A stretch of DNA of 64,000 bases. Origin: Ancylothrix sp. D3o. Its GTDB lineage: Bacteria; Cyanobacteriota; Cyanobacteriia; Cyanobacteriales; Oscillatoriaceae. Position 1 is the first letter of the stretch, and the number at the start of each line of letters is the position of its first letter. Of the stretch, positions 36,210 through 45,414 are shown in pieces. The position numbers and the translations under genes are program-made. The notes beneath the pieces were generated by a model. That model ran no database searches, was not told where the DNA came from, and worked only from the letters and a program-made list of their open reading frames with translations. The stretch covers positions 62,001-126,000 of the forward strand of contig NZ_JAMXEX010000006.1 of NCBI RefSeq assembly GCF_025370775.1, read 5' to 3'.

Positions 36210-36371
36210 TATGACTATAAAAGTTTAGTTCAGTTGAAAAATGTTGCGGATTTGTTTACACATAAACAATGGACAACTAAGGAAGCTATTTATATGGCTA
36301 AAACTAAATTCCGTAAGTCTTATTTACCAGGGAAACCAGAATCTGTTAATAAATTTGGCAATGTCTTATAA
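36210..36371 (+). other. possible relic ORF
   Basis: A 53-codon open frame without a good start (its only ATG with a usable context is at 36294) reads TKEAIYMAKTKFRKSYLPGK and stops at TAA 36369-36371. The composition looks protein-like and may be a leftover of a mobile or accessory gene. No family is recognised. Confidence 0.25.
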
Positions 36372-36399
36372 AGAGTTAGGCTTGTTCCTTGACCAAAAA

Positions 36400-37437
36400 T
36401 TATAATAGCTCCGTCAAGTGCATCTCACCATTTACAAATTCAAATTGCACAACTCGCCTTGTCTTATTATTGCCTGTAAATTGTACGAAACTATTGTAAA
36501 TTCTGCTATCATCTCCATTATCAATAAAAACTGTGAATGCTACTTTTTCTTTTTTCTCTCGATCCTTATAAAAATTCACTAAGACGGTGTGTTTTCCTTT
36601 GGGTATTTGTTCCCAAGTTACGTTTTCTTGTGGATTACTTACAGAGTTTTCATTGGCATTTGCGTCAATATCTAATTTTCCAATTATTCCTTGATACTCA
36701 ACTGTCTTATTTTGATAATCTATTCTACCTCCTTCGGTACTAATTTGTAAATCCAAGTCATCAGTTGTATTCCAAGAAAGATTGACACGAAATTTTCCAG
36801 CGTTACCTTGTAATTTTTGCTGGCTTAAACTTACAAGCCTATCTAATTCTGTTTTTATCTTATCTTTTTGATTTTGCGGTGCGGTGATGTATGCTCGATG
36901 CTTTGCTCCTACTAATTCGTCAATTAATTTATTCCTTCTTTCTTCCGCTGTTTCTGAAACTTTCAATGTTTTTGTCTCAGTCTGATTTAGTTGGGGAATG
37001 TTTTTGATAAATTGTATAACTTCTTGTAAATCCAGATAAATAAAATATAGGATAGGCGCATCTCCTAGCCTCAATTCTCCGTATTTGACACCCCTTTCTT
37101 CTTTAAAGTCTGTTAAGTCTTGGTCAAAAGAAACAACATATCTGGGCTTGAAATTTATCGTCCCATCATCATTTTTACTTATTACATTCATCACTTCTTT
37201 GTAAACATAGGATTTTACATAGCTTTCTTGGGTATCCTTTTGTGAAAACTCAATTTCAGTTTTAATTTTATCAGGATCTAACTCTTCATAATAATCAATT
37301 CCTCCTTTATCTATAAAAAAATCCTTTAAAATTGGATAAATAAACTCTTCATTCACTATTTGCCGAACTTGTGGATCTAGTGAAACAACAGGATTAAAAC
37401 GACTGATAACGCTAAGGGCCGAATCATGCTTTATCAT
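36400..37437 (-). CDS. YfaP/DUF2135-like beta-sandwich protein, third gene of the McrB-like cassette
   Basis: This 345-residue protein has two parts. Residues 1-160 contain LDPQVRQIVNEEF, YVVSFDQDLTDF and APILYFIYLDLQEVIQF, with no family that I recognise. After a helical hinge (EERRNKLIDELVGAKHRAY), residues about 215-345 form a beta-rich domain. It shows RVNLSWNTTDDLDLQIS, GKLDIDANAN, NPQENVTWEQIPKGKHTVLV, the layout of YfaP/DUF2135 domains. ATGA overlap with the upstream nuclease gene means translational coupling. It is a candidate accessory or sensor subunit of the nuclease pair. No catalytic residues are evident. Confidence 0.7.
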   Translation of the reverse strand: MIKHDSALSVISRFNPVVSLDPQVRQIVNEEFIYPILKDFFIDKGGIDYYEELDPDKIKTEIEFSQKDTQESYVKSYVYKEVMNVISKNDDGTINFKPRYVVSFDQDLTDFKEERGVKYGELRLGDAPILYFIYLDLQEVIQFIKNIPQLNQTETKTLKVSETAEERRNKLIDELVGAKHRAYITAPQNQKDKIKTELDRLVSLSQQKLQGNAGKFRVNLSWNTTDDLDLQISTEGGRIDYQNKTVEYQGIIGKLDIDANANENSVSNPQENVTWEQIPKGKHTVLVNFYKDREKKEKVAFTVFIDNGDDSRIYNSFVQFTGNNKTRRVVQFEFVNGEMHLTELL

Positions 37438-39050
37438 ACTATTACTTGCTTAATATAAAAATCTTGAATTGTTTTGAAATTAATTTTTACCAGTTGAATT
37501 TTGCTTTGATTGAAGTGAAGATTACTTACTGTGTGTAACTCTTCCAACACTAACGGGTCATTGGAGAAATAAGGTATCCAAAACTCACTTTCAGTTTTTT
37601 CCTTCCAATTCTGCTGTACTGTCCATTCATAGATTAACTGTTTCTGTATATCATCTTTTACTTTATTTTCGCCTTTTTTATCAATATAGTTTGGTGAGTA
37701 CCTTTCATAATCCAAAATCCTCATATACTTGTAGTCAACAATTTTGACAGAGGAGGATGAAGCCTGAAAAGCTTGCATTAAAAGATTTTTAAATAATTCT
37801 AAATTTTCATTAGACATACATCTAGGTCGGATAGAACCTATAGTTGAATTATGTTCTTCAGGTCGTGAAAGTTTTAGATACTGAGCATAGATTTTTGGAT
37901 GGTTTATTTTAAAACTATAAAGGTTTGGTAGTAACTTAACTCTAAAAACCGATTGTCTACCTGGTAAATCTATTAGCTCAGTTTTATAAACATTTTCTAT
38001 TTGGTATTTTTCTTTCGCCTTCAATACTAAATCAGGCCGCAAAGAACGTACTCTTGGCAAATTATTCAATTTTAATTCAAATGGATTAATAGGATATTCA
38101 TTGATTAATTGTTTAAGCCTTCCTTCAACATCCGCAAAGATTGCTCTTTCTTTATATTCAGGTGTATTGAGTACATAAGTTTGGCACATATCCTCCCATA
38201 TATCATAGAAACTGCTAAAACCCCAGTAAATACCTTTATTATCTTCTTGTCGCTGTCCGTATAAAAACGCCTCTACTGCTTCAAAAAAATGCCAATAATC
38301 ATCATCTTTATAGGCTGTTTTAGTGTCAATATCTTCTAGGGTTTCCCTCAAAATATCTAAAGTTTCGGCAAATGTATCTTCGCCAAATAAACTACTGTCA
38401 GGTTGCAAATAGTTTTCTTTAAACTCCTCGGCAAGCTCGGCAGCCCTATCGGAAATATGTTCTAGTTCTTCCAACTCTGTTTTGATTTCGGTGTAAATAA
38501 AACAAAAAAGTTGTAAAATTGGCGGACTTTCTTTGACTAAGATATTTTTAGCAATATTCATTTCGTCAATATAAATCACATCCTTATCAAGATAGATAGC
38601 TTGGTGCATATACCGATGAATCTTTGAGTAGTCAATTTCGGGGCTTCTCCTTTGTCTTTTTTCTAAAGACGAAATTCGCAATTCATCGTAACCCTCAAGT
38701 ATTTTATCTAAAGAATTGAGTTTGCCATAAAAAACTACCTGTTCATTATTTTCATTGATAAAACTAAATCCGTTTTCATTTTCAATAATTCCGTCTCGAT
38801 TAATGGTTATGTCTTTGCTCTCCATATAATTCTGTTTTCTTTGCAGATACGTTTTGAAGGTTCGGTACATCTTGAAGAAGAAACCTTTGACTAGGTTAAA
38901 ATCTGTATGATCAAAATCATCAAATCCTAACGGCAGCCAAAACTCTAAGCGATCAGTTTGCTGATTTCTCTGAAGACCGACGAACGAATAGCTACTGTAG
39001 CCACGTTGTTGATCGGTTTTAATGATATCTATATTACTGAGGTCAAACAT
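37434..39050 (-). CDS. McrC-like PD-(D/E)XK nuclease subunit
   Basis: This 538-residue protein has a helical middle with FYDIWEDMCQTYVLN (about 281-295), the helix seen before the nuclease core in McrC/LlaJI/DUF2357 proteins. The core motifs are LRPDLVL (337-343), VKIVDYKY (435-442, the D-x-K strand) and QKQLIYEW (469-476). Together they make a PD-(D/E)XK site with a long insertion between the PD and DYK elements. It would cut DNA when driven by the McrB-like motor. Its start ATG is directly adjacent to the McrB stop, and its end overlaps the next start by 4 bases. Confidence 0.82.
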   Translation of the reverse strand: MFDLSNIDIIKTDQQRGYSSYSFVGLQRNQQTDRLEFWLPLGFDDFDHTDFNLVKGFFFKMYRTFKTYLQRKQNYMESKDITINRDGIIENENGFSFINENNEQVVFYGKLNSLDKILEGYDELRISSLEKRQRRSPEIDYSKIHRYMHQAIYLDKDVIYIDEMNIAKNILVKESPPILQLFCFIYTEIKTELEELEHISDRAAELAEEFKENYLQPDSSLFGEDTFAETLDILRETLEDIDTKTAYKDDDYWHFFEAVEAFLYGQRQEDNKGIYWGFSSFYDIWEDMCQTYVLNTPEYKERAIFADVEGRLKQLINEYPINPFELKLNNLPRVRSLRPDLVLKAKEKYQIENVYKTELIDLPGRQSVFRVKLLPNLYSFKINHPKIYAQYLKLSRPEEHNSTIGSIRPRCMSNENLELFKNLLMQAFQASSSSVKIVDYKYMRILDYERYSPNYIDKKGENKVKDDIQKQLIYEWTVQQNWKEKTESEFWIPYFSNDPLVLEELHTVSNLHFNQSKIQLVKINFKTIQDFYIKQVIV

Positions 39051-40256
39051 TTACAGAGCCATTATTTTTTTAACAAATTTTTGAACGATATCTTTTTGGG
39101 TAAATTGTCCAAATGTAACTAAATCTCTTTCAGTCATTCCCAAAAGTTCAGTCAAAGGCTTACGATTGTTACTAAAAACAGTATCCCAGATAAAGAACAT
39201 CAATTTATTTTTGATGTGTTCTTCTGTTATAGTTTCTTCATTAATAAAAAAGTAACCAATCTGTTTGTCCTCAATTTTTCTAACTGTCTTGTAATGACTG
39301 CGGATGAATTCATTTAACTTATCAACAAAATCATTCCATGCACAAGTATCATTGTTGTAAAGTTTTACTCTTCTGCTCGATACTACGTTTCTTTGTCCAT
39401 CATCCTCAATATTTACAAACTCCCAATCCCAACGACGTTTAAAGGCACTATCCATAAAATAGATTGAGTTGTCAGAAGTATTCATGGTAGCCAAAATAGA
39501 TAAATTTGGCGGAAGTTTTATTTTGTTATCTAGCAAACTAACTTTTTCATCTTCTTCTAAGTCATCAAAAACCAATTCCAGAGCCTTATTATATTCGTCT
39601 TGCTTACACTCTTTTCCTTGAGATTTGTATTTCTTTTCTGAAGATCCACTCTCCGTTGTATAGAAGGTTGAAAAACCTGCTTCTTTTAAAAGTCCAATAG
39701 TTTCAATATCAGAAATGGTAATCGGATACTCTGACCACCCATTTTTAGCTCTATCAAGTAATTGGAATACCGTACCAAATATAGCTGCGGAATTCCCCCT
39801 ATTTAATTCATCAATTACTAATACAACATTGTTGGGGGTTGGTTTTTCAACCAAGTCATATAATCTATCTAGTTCCTTTTCTTGACTTGGGTTCAATTTA
39901 GCACCTGATGCTAATTCATCAACAGTTCTTAGCTTCAGCCTGTATTCATCTTTTACCTTGTTTTTTGCTGACTCATAATCTCGATGAGCGCTTATGATGT
40001 TTGTATAAGATATTCCAAGGGCTTTCAAAAAATGTCCTGTATAGAATCTGTATGAGACTTTCTGATTATCATCGGTAAGTGGCATTAATTTACCCATGAA
40101 ATCACCATAGGTGTATTCTGGGTGAAAGACAGTTGTAATAATATTTGACTGGTCAGTTATATTTAACTGCCCAGGAATTATTTTACTTTTAACCCTATAA
40201 CTTTTTCCGGTTCCAGGGCTTCCGAAAAGAATCTTTTGAATGGGTCTATTGGACAT
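39051..40256 (-). CDS. McrB-like AAA+ motor subunit
   Basis: This AAA+ ATPase/GTPase of the McrB group has Walker A FGSPGTGKS (residues 11-19), Walker B VVLVIDELNRGNSAA (about 144-158) and ILATMNTSDNSIYFMDSAFKRRWDW (about 254-278). In that last block the family's NxxD signature reads NTSDN. I prefer the ATG at 40256 (401 residues). The open frame to a TTG at 40385 adds 43 unstructured residues. It has no N-terminal DNA-recognition domain, unlike E. coli McrB, so target recognition must come from a partner. It is the first gene of a three-gene transcript. Confidence 0.88.
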   Translation of the reverse strand: MSNRPIQKILFGSPGTGKSYRVKSKIIPGQLNITDQSNIITTVFHPEYTYGDFMGKLMPLTDDNQKVSYRFYTGHFLKALGISYTNIISAHRDYESAKNKVKDEYRLKLRTVDELASGAKLNPSQEKELDRLYDLVEKPTPNNVVLVIDELNRGNSAAIFGTVFQLLDRAKNGWSEYPITISDIETIGLLKEAGFSTFYTTESGSSEKKYKSQGKECKQDEYNKALELVFDDLEEDEKVSLLDNKIKLPPNLSILATMNTSDNSIYFMDSAFKRRWDWEFVNIEDDGQRNVVSSRRVKLYNNDTCAWNDFVDKLNEFIRSHYKTVRKIEDKQIGYFFINEETITEEHIKNKLMFFIWDTVFSNNRKPLTELLGMTERDLVTFGQFTQKDIVQKFVKKIMAL

Positions 40257-40828
40257 AAGGTTTAATCGTTTTTTGGGAAATCGATAAGGTGATCGATAAG
40301 TGAGCAAGTTAAGAAAGTTATTTGTCTGTAAGCCTGAATAAATTTGAATTTCTTCAGAATTATTGACAAGAGTGAGCCTTGTCAATGGGTGTCATTCTAA
40401 ATTGGGGTTATTCTCTAATGCTCACTACTGCCATCTTACAAGTTAAATTTAGCACATCCACATCATACAATAATATAGTGAGTTGGCAAATGCTGAGAGT
40501 AGGTTGTTTAGGTACACCGATAAAAGCCACTCGCCTCAAGCCGCAATAATCAACGAGCCAACACTCAAGAATCCCTAGAAGGGCGTATTATTCCACTTTT
40601 AGTATTAATTGAAAGTACAATCTTAACTCGTCAACCCCCGTCTTTTGAGTTCTGCAACCAGCAATGGATGTGCCTCTAAATTCGGCAGGACTTACGCAAA
40701 TTATGACAATCAGCACTACTTGTACGCGCAATCGCGCTGGTTTCCCCTGAGCCTGCCGAAGGGTGGTTGTCCCTATATTGGTCGTCTCTGCGTAAGTCCT
40801 GCAATTAAAAATCAAATTTTATCTAAAA
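40257..40828. other. 570-base gene-free stretch holding a MITE-like element
   Basis: The region upstream of the McrB-like gene has no convincing ORF. It must carry that operon's promoter (minus strand), and 40685-40802 is an inverted-repeat element. The rest, with several stops in every frame, looks like decayed sequence. Confidence 0.5.
40685..40802. mobile_element. 118-bp MITE-like element
   Basis: The ends GCAGGACTTACGCA (40685-40698) and TGCGTAAGTCCTGC (40789-40802) are perfect 14-bp inverted repeats. Inside lies GAGCCTGCCGAAGGG, a motif found in dispersed cyanobacterial repeats. No coding capacity is present. The GCAGGACTTACGCA end is one I recall from many cyanobacterial spacers. A non-autonomous element mobilised by an unlinked transposase is the simplest reading. 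Confidence 0.85.
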
Positions 40829-40853
40829 AAAAAGCCCGCACCGGCGGGCCTTA
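40829..40853 (-). terminator. intrinsic terminator of the rbc operon
   Basis: On the minus strand GCCCGC-cggt-GCGGGC forms a GC stem followed by nine Ts (plus-strand A-run 40828-40836). It sits about 45 bases after the rbcS stop. Confidence 0.9.
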
Positions 40854-40897
40854 TATTTGTAGCCCTATATTTCAAGGAGCTACAAACGGCGATTAAA

Positions 40898-41233
40898 TTA
40901 ATAACCGCGAGTATTGGGTTTGTGAACGATAAAGCTCAAAACTTGGCACTGCTTCACGTTGTCAAAAGCAACAACGCGGATATAGCAGTTGGGGTATTCA
41001 CTGCGGCACTGTTGAACTTCGTTCAAAACTTCGTTGGTGCTGCGGGCGCTAAACAAAGGCAACTTCCACATTGTCCAGTAGTAAACAGTCGGTTCAGAAT
41101 TTTCGTTGAACTCAACGGCGGGGAAATAGCCATTATCCAAAACATACTGGATTTGTTTGGCAATTTGAGCATCAGTAAGCGGGGGCAAATAGGAAAGAGT
41201 TTCGTAACGGCGCTCTTTGGGTAGGGTCTTCAT
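40898..41233 (-). CDS. rbcS: Rubisco small subunit
   Basis: This 111-residue small subunit of form I Rubisco starts [20 protein letters not shown]. It has [24 protein letters not shown] in blocks and ends VHKPNTRGY, the normal cyanobacterial length. Eight copies cap the L8 core inside the carboxysome. A strong SD (GAGGAAG) lies just before the ATG. It is last in the rbcL-rbcX-rbcS operon, 63 bases after rbcX, and followed by a good terminator. No transit peptide is present, as expected for a bacterium. Confidence 0.98.
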   Translation of the reverse strand: MKTLPKERRYETLSYLPPLTDAQIAKQIQYVLDNGYFPAVEFNENSEPTVYYWTMWKLPLFSARSTNEVLNEVQQCRSEYPNCYIRVVAFDNVKQCQVLSFIVHKPNTRGY

Positions 41234-41296
41234 GTCTTCCTCAGTGTCTTGCAGAACTATCGACGATTTTGGTAATTGCTAATGCTTAATTAGCCC

Positions 41297-41704
41297 CTAA
41301 GTGGATAAATTATCCAAATTAGGTTGACTTGCTTCCTGTTCGGGGTGTGATGCCGTCTCAGGTAAATTTAACTGCGTCATGCGTTCCAGATGATGCCGGC
41401 GGTGCTGCATATTTCCTTCCTGAATGCCGGTGCGAACCATCTCCGGTAAGGAGTCCATCACTTCCTGTGCGAGATGTTCTCTCACAGTCAATAAGCGAAT
41501 TGCCAAATCTGGCTTTTCCTGAAATAACTCTTTCAAGTAGGCTTCACCATCTTGAATTTTGGCTTGCGAGGAAAACCTTTGCAGCCAATAAGCCAAGGGA
41601 GGATTCGTTTCATCAAGTTGAGCTAATACAGTCCGCATCGCTTGATAAGTCAGGTAACTCATCAGCACCTTAGCGCTATCTTTGGCGATTTGTTTTATAT
41701 CCAT
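41297..41704 (-). CDS. rbcX: Rubisco assembly chaperone RbcX
   Basis: This 135-residue all-helical protein has the RbcX pattern: MDIKQIAKDSAKVLMSYLTYQAM at the start, then VLAQLDETNPPLAYWLQRFS, YLKELFQEKPDLAIRLLTVRE and HRRHHLERMTQLNL. It acts as a dimer that clamps the C-terminal peptide of RbcL to assemble L8 cores. It sits between rbcL and rbcS, the typical beta-cyanobacterial order. The spacer to rbcL is about 240 bases and contains tandem short repeats, which could affect message stability or processing. Confidence 0.97.
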   Translation of the reverse strand: MDIKQIAKDSAKVLMSYLTYQAMRTVLAQLDETNPPLAYWLQRFSSQAKIQDGEAYLKELFQEKPDLAIRLLTVREHLAQEVMDSLPEMVRTGIQEGNMQHRRHHLERMTQLNLPETASHPEQEASQPNLDNLST

Positions 41705-41885
41705 ATTGGTTGTGATTTTTGATATTGCGGTTATGTTCTTTTACCAAAATGTTATGCAAGCGACAGCCGAAACGCCTCTTGCTTTAGGTACAACAACTTA
41801 GCCGCTTTCCCTTGGCTAAACAGCATTGGGAATTACTTTTTTACTACAACCTGTAGGATTTCGCCAAAGACTGGCCTCTGGAAGA

Positions 41886-41935
41886 GTCATTAGTCTTTTG
41901 TCCCATGACTCTTGACTAATGACCCATGACTAATG
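41886..41935. repeat. short tandem repeats between rbcL and rbcX
   Basis: Degenerate units (CATTAGTCTTTTGTCC, CATGACTCTTGACTAATGAC, CCATGACTAATGA) cover about 50 bases directly after the rbcL stop. They belong to the ATGACTA heptamer-type repeats common in cyanobacteria. Confidence 0.85.
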
Positions 41936-41943
41936 AGCAGTCA

Positions 41944-43374
41944 TCAGACGGTATCCATTGCCTCGAATTCAAACTTGATTTCTTTCCAGAGTTCGCAAGC
42001 TGCGGCCAATTCAGGAGACCACTTGCAAGCTTCGCGGATAACGTCGTTGCCTTCACGGGCCAAGTTGCGGCCTTCGTTACGAGCTTGGATACAAGCTTCC
42101 AAAGCAACGCGGTTTGCAGTTGCACCAGGAGCATTACCCCAGGGGTGGCCCAAGGTACCGCCACCGAATTGCAGCACGGAGTCATCACCGAAGATTTCCA
42201 CCAATGCCGGCATATGCCAAACGTGGATACCACCGGAAGCAACGGCCATAACACCAGGCATAGAAGCCCAGTCTTGGGTGAAGTAGATACCGCGAGACTT
42301 GTCTTGTTCGACATAGTTTTCACGGAGCAAGTCTACGAAGCCCATAGTAATGCCGCGTTCGCCTTCGAGTTTACCCACAACGGTACCGGTGTGGATGTGG
42401 TCGCCACCAGACATCCGCAGGGTTTTGGCTAATACGCGGAAGTGGATACCGTGATTTTTCTGACGGTCGATCACGGCGTGCATAGCGCGGTGGATGTGGA
42501 GCAACACACCGTTATCGCGGCACCAGCGAGACAAGGTTGTGTTGGCGGTGAAACCGGCAGTCAGGTAGTCGTGCATGATGATCGGCATTTCGAGTTCTTT
42601 GGCGAACTCGGCGCGTTTCATCATTTCTTCGCAGGTAGGAGCGGTTACGTTGAGGTAGTGACCTTTGATTTCGCCGGTTTCAGCTTGAGATTTCTTGATC
42701 GCATCTGCTACGAACAAGAAACGGTCGCGCCAGCGTTGGAAAGGCTGAGAGTTAATGTTTTCGTCGTCTTTGGTGAAGTCCAAACCACCGCGCAAGCATT
42801 CATACACAGCGCGTCCATAGTTTTTAGCAGACAAACCGAGTTTCGGTTTGATGGTGCAACCCAGCAAGGGACGACCGTATTTGTTTAATTTATCGCGTTC
42901 TACTTGGATACCATGCGGCGGGCCTTGGAATGTTTTCAGGTAAGCAACGGGAATCCGTAAATCTTCCAACCGGAGGGCGCGCAGGGCTTTGAAACCGAAT
43001 ACGTTACCTACGATGGAGGTTAACATATTGGTAACGGAGCCTTCTTCAAACAGATCCAAAGGATAGGCGATGTAGCAAATATACTGGTTATCTTCGTTGG
43101 GGACGGGTTCGATGTCGTAGCAACGACCTTTGTATCGATCCAAGTCGGTCAGCAAGTCTGTCCACACGGTTGTCCAGGTGCCGGTGGAAGATTCAGCGGC
43201 CACAGCAGCGCCGGCTTCTTCGGGGGGAACTCCAGGCTGAGGGGTGACGCGGAAAGCTGCCAGAATATCAGTATCTTTGGGTGTGTAATCTGGTGTGTAA
43301 TATGTCAGTCGGTAGTCTTTTACACCGGCTTTGTAGCCAGTTTTTGTCTGCGTCTGCGTTGAAGCGTAAGTCAT
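41944..43374 (-). CDS. rbcL: Rubisco large subunit, form I
   Basis: The 476-residue catalytic subunit fixes CO2 onto ribulose-1,5-bisphosphate. Active-site blocks are present. [14 protein letters not shown] spans about 177-190. [13 protein letters not shown] contains the carbamylated lysine at residue 202. [12 protein letters not shown] and [20 protein letters not shown] carry phosphate and catalytic residues. AGGAAGGGG lies before the ATG as an SD. The N-terminus [20 protein letters not shown] is typically cyanobacterial. It is first in the rbcL-X-S operon. I see no unusual residue in the catalytic motifs. Confidence 0.99.
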   Translation of the reverse strand: MTYASTQTQTKTGYKAGVKDYRLTYYTPDYTPKDTDILAAFRVTPQPGVPPEEAGAAVAAESSTGTWTTVWTDLLTDLDRYKGRCYDIEPVPNEDNQYICYIAYPLDLFEEGSVTNMLTSIVGNVFGFKALRALRLEDLRIPVAYLKTFQGPPHGIQVERDKLNKYGRPLLGCTIKPKLGLSAKNYGRAVYECLRGGLDFTKDDENINSQPFQRWRDRFLFVADAIKKSQAETGEIKGHYLNVTAPTCEEMMKRAEFAKELEMPIIMHDYLTAGFTANTTLSRWCRDNGVLLHIHRAMHAVIDRQKNHGIHFRVLAKTLRMSGGDHIHTGTVVGKLEGERGITMGFVDLLRENYVEQDKSRGIYFTQDWASMPGVMAVASGGIHVWHMPALVEIFGDDSVLQFGGGTLGHPWGNAPGATANRVALEACIQARNEGRNLAREGNDVIREACKWSPELAAACELWKEIKFEFEAMDTV

Positions 43375-43680
43375 AACCCCTTCCTAAATCGTCGATTCAG
43401 CAGCTTGTTTTGGTCAAGCTCATTACACTATATCAGGGATCAAATAAGTTATTCTTCAAATCTTTTTCATCGGGTGATAATTTTTGTTTATCTTTTTTGC
43501 GAATTCTTAAGATTTTGTTACTACCTAAAAACTTGAGCATAAATACTCTTGTCATGGTTAAGAGTGGTGTGCGTTTAAACAATTGCAAGTCGGCAGTCGC
43601 CCGTACCCACGTCCCCTTTAGCCGCTACAATGAGCCAAAATACAGACTTGCGCTTACTGCACACCGTTTTTTGAGTTATT
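43375..43680 (-). promoter_or_regulatory. rbcL promoter and leader region
   Basis: About 305 bases separate rbcL from the divergent kinase gene. A -10-like TATAGT lies on the minus strand at 43427-43432, about 55 bases before the rbcL start, with the SD at 43379-43385. I cannot pick a convincing -35. No known LysR-type palindrome was recognised with confidence. Confidence 0.5.
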
Positions 43681-45414
43681 GTGCCTCAGTCTTTTTCCCT
43701 GACTTCTGTTCACTGTATTAATCCTGAGTGCCCCCGTCCGTCTTCTCAACGTTGGGGTAATCGGTTTTGCCAAAGTTGCGGTACGTCATTGCAGCTAAAG
43801 GATCGCTATGTTCCTTTGCAACAGTTGGGAAGTGGGGGGTTTGCGGTGACTTATACGGTTTTTGATCTCCAGTCTCAAACGGAACGGGTACTTAAGGTTT
43901 TGCTTGAGTCTTCTGATCAGGCTTTAAGGTTGTTTGAGCAAGAGGCGCAGGTTTTGGCAAGTTTGCGCCATGCGGGGATACCAAGGGTTGAGGCTGATAG
44001 TTATTTTGGGGTGCAGGTTGTTAATCCGAGCCGCAGGGTTCTGCCTTGTTTGGTGATGGAAAAAATTAATGGTCAAACCCTTGAGGAAATTTTAGAGCGT
44101 TATCCGCAGGGGTGTCCTGAAGCTTTGGCGGTGGGTTGGCTTTATCAGGCTGTGGATATTTTACAGCTACTCCACCGGCGCGGGATTATCCACCGCGACC
44201 TCAAACCGGCCAATTTAATGTTACGTCGGGAAACTCAGCAGTTGGTGGCGATTGATTTTGGCGGGGTCAAACAAATTGCTACTCATTTATATAAAGGTAC
44301 AAAGCAAGGCGTTAATATCTCAACTCGTTTGGTTTCTCCGGGTTATAGTCCTCCTGAACAAATAGCGGGGGGTGTGGTTGGCCCACCGGCTGATTTTTAT
44401 GCTCTGGCTCGGACGTTTATTCATTTGCTGACCGGTCGCTATCCGGGGGATTTGGATGATCCCCATACTCTGGTTTGTCGGTGGCGTCCTCATGCACAGG
44501 TTAATCCTGCTTTGGCGGATCTTTTGGATGAGATGATTTCACCGGCCCCGGAAAACCGACCGGCTTCTGCTGGGGAATTGTTGGGGCGTTTGGCAAAAAT
44601 TTCGCGCCGGCGCAAGCGTGTTGCTAAAGCACTTCGCAGTTTTGATGTAGTTTTATCTATTTTGAGGTTAATTTTTAAGCCGTTTGTTTTGGTTGCGGAA
44701 GTTTTTTATAAATTGCTGGCCGGTTTAACTAAAAACTTTTGGCGAATTTTAACTTATAGCTTTCAGGCTCTTTTAGATACGTTGTTGGGAATGATCATGG
44801 CCGGTTTGGGAGGAGGTATTGGGGCGGGAATGGGGTGTTGGTTGGTTTATGGGGTGCCGGTGGGGAGAAAGTTTGCTGCTTGGCTATCAACACAATCGGG
44901 TTTAATTGAAAGTGGGATGGTAATTGAACCGGCGCTTTTTCTGTTTGCTTTGGCCGGTTTTGGCACAGCTTTAGGTTTAACAGAGTCGGGCAGTTTTTCT
45001 CAAAAAAGACAATTTTGGCGGGCCGGTTTTCTTGGTATTTTGGGTTATATTGTGGGATGGTTGTTCGCGCAGACTATTCCACCGTCATCGGCACAAATTT
45101 TAAATCAGTTTATGGGATTTTCTGCGATTGGGATTGCTTTGCTGACCTTGGGTTTAGGTTTGCCAAAGCATCATTTATTGCTGGGGTCTTTGGCTGCTAT
45201 GGGAACGGCGGTTTTTGTAGCTGTTTTCCTGGCTGTTTTTCCTTTAGAGTTAAGTTTTTTGTTTAACTCAAATGCTGTGGCGGGTAAGTTGGGGTGGCAA
45301 GAATTTTCGGCGTGCGTGATCTTTTTTGCTTTTTTGGGAAGTAGTGGTACTTTTTGCTTGGGTTGGGTTTATTATGTGTTGATTCCTGTCTTAAGATTTT
45401 TGGGATTTCGGTAA
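43681..45414 (+). CDS. Ser/Thr protein kinase with zinc-finger head and membrane tail
   Basis: This 577-residue kinase starts at a GTG. An N-terminal 4-Cys ribbon (Cys12/17 and Cys30/33, in NPEC and RFCQSC) precedes a Hanks-type kinase. Its glycine loop is LGSGGFAVTY (49-58), the lysine is Lys72, HRDLKPAN is at 171-178 and DFG at 192-194. It is a complete catalytic set. From about 340 several hydrophobic segments follow (GMIMAGLGGGIGAGMGCWLV and others), so the kinase faces the cytosol anchored by a 6-7 span domain. Substrate and signal are unknown. It is divergent from rbcL. Confidence 0.92.
   Translation: MPQSFSLTSVHCINPECPRPSSQRWGNRFCQSCGTSLQLKDRYVPLQQLGSGGFAVTYTVFDLQSQTERVLKVLLESSDQALRLFEQEAQVLASLRHAGIPRVEADSYFGVQVVNPSRRVLPCLVMEKINGQTLEEILERYPQGCPEALAVGWLYQAVDILQLLHRRGIIHRDLKPANLMLRRETQQLVAIDFGGVKQIATHLYKGTKQGVNISTRLVSPGYSPPEQIAGGVVGPPADFYALARTFIHLLTGRYPGDLDDPHTLVCRWRPHAQVNPALADLLDEMISPAPENRPASAGELLGRLAKISRRRKRVAKALRSFDVVLSILRLIFKPFVLVAEVFYKLLAGLTKNFWRILTYSFQALLDTLLGMIMAGLGGGIGAGMGCWLVYGVPVGRKFAAWLSTQSGLIESGMVIEPALFLFALAGFGTALGLTESGSFSQKRQFWRAGFLGILGYIVGWLFAQTIPPSSAQILNQFMGFSAIGIALLTLGLGLPKHHLLLGSLAAMGTAVFVAVFLAVFPLELSFLFNSNAVAGKLGWQEFSACVIFFAFLGSSGTFCLGWVYYVLIPVLRFLGFR

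Noticed and set aside
40257-40385. 43-residue N-terminal extension of the McrB-like protein from a TTG
   Set aside because: No ribosome site and no domain-like sequence; the ATG at 40256 begins right before the conserved AAA+ block.
41926-42432. 168-codon plus-strand frame within rbcL
   Set aside because: It is antisense to the conserved Rubisco large subunit and has no independent evidence.
43410-43721. 103-codon plus-strand frame upstream of the kinase
   Set aside because: It covers the rbcL leader, overlaps the kinase start in another frame and has no family features.
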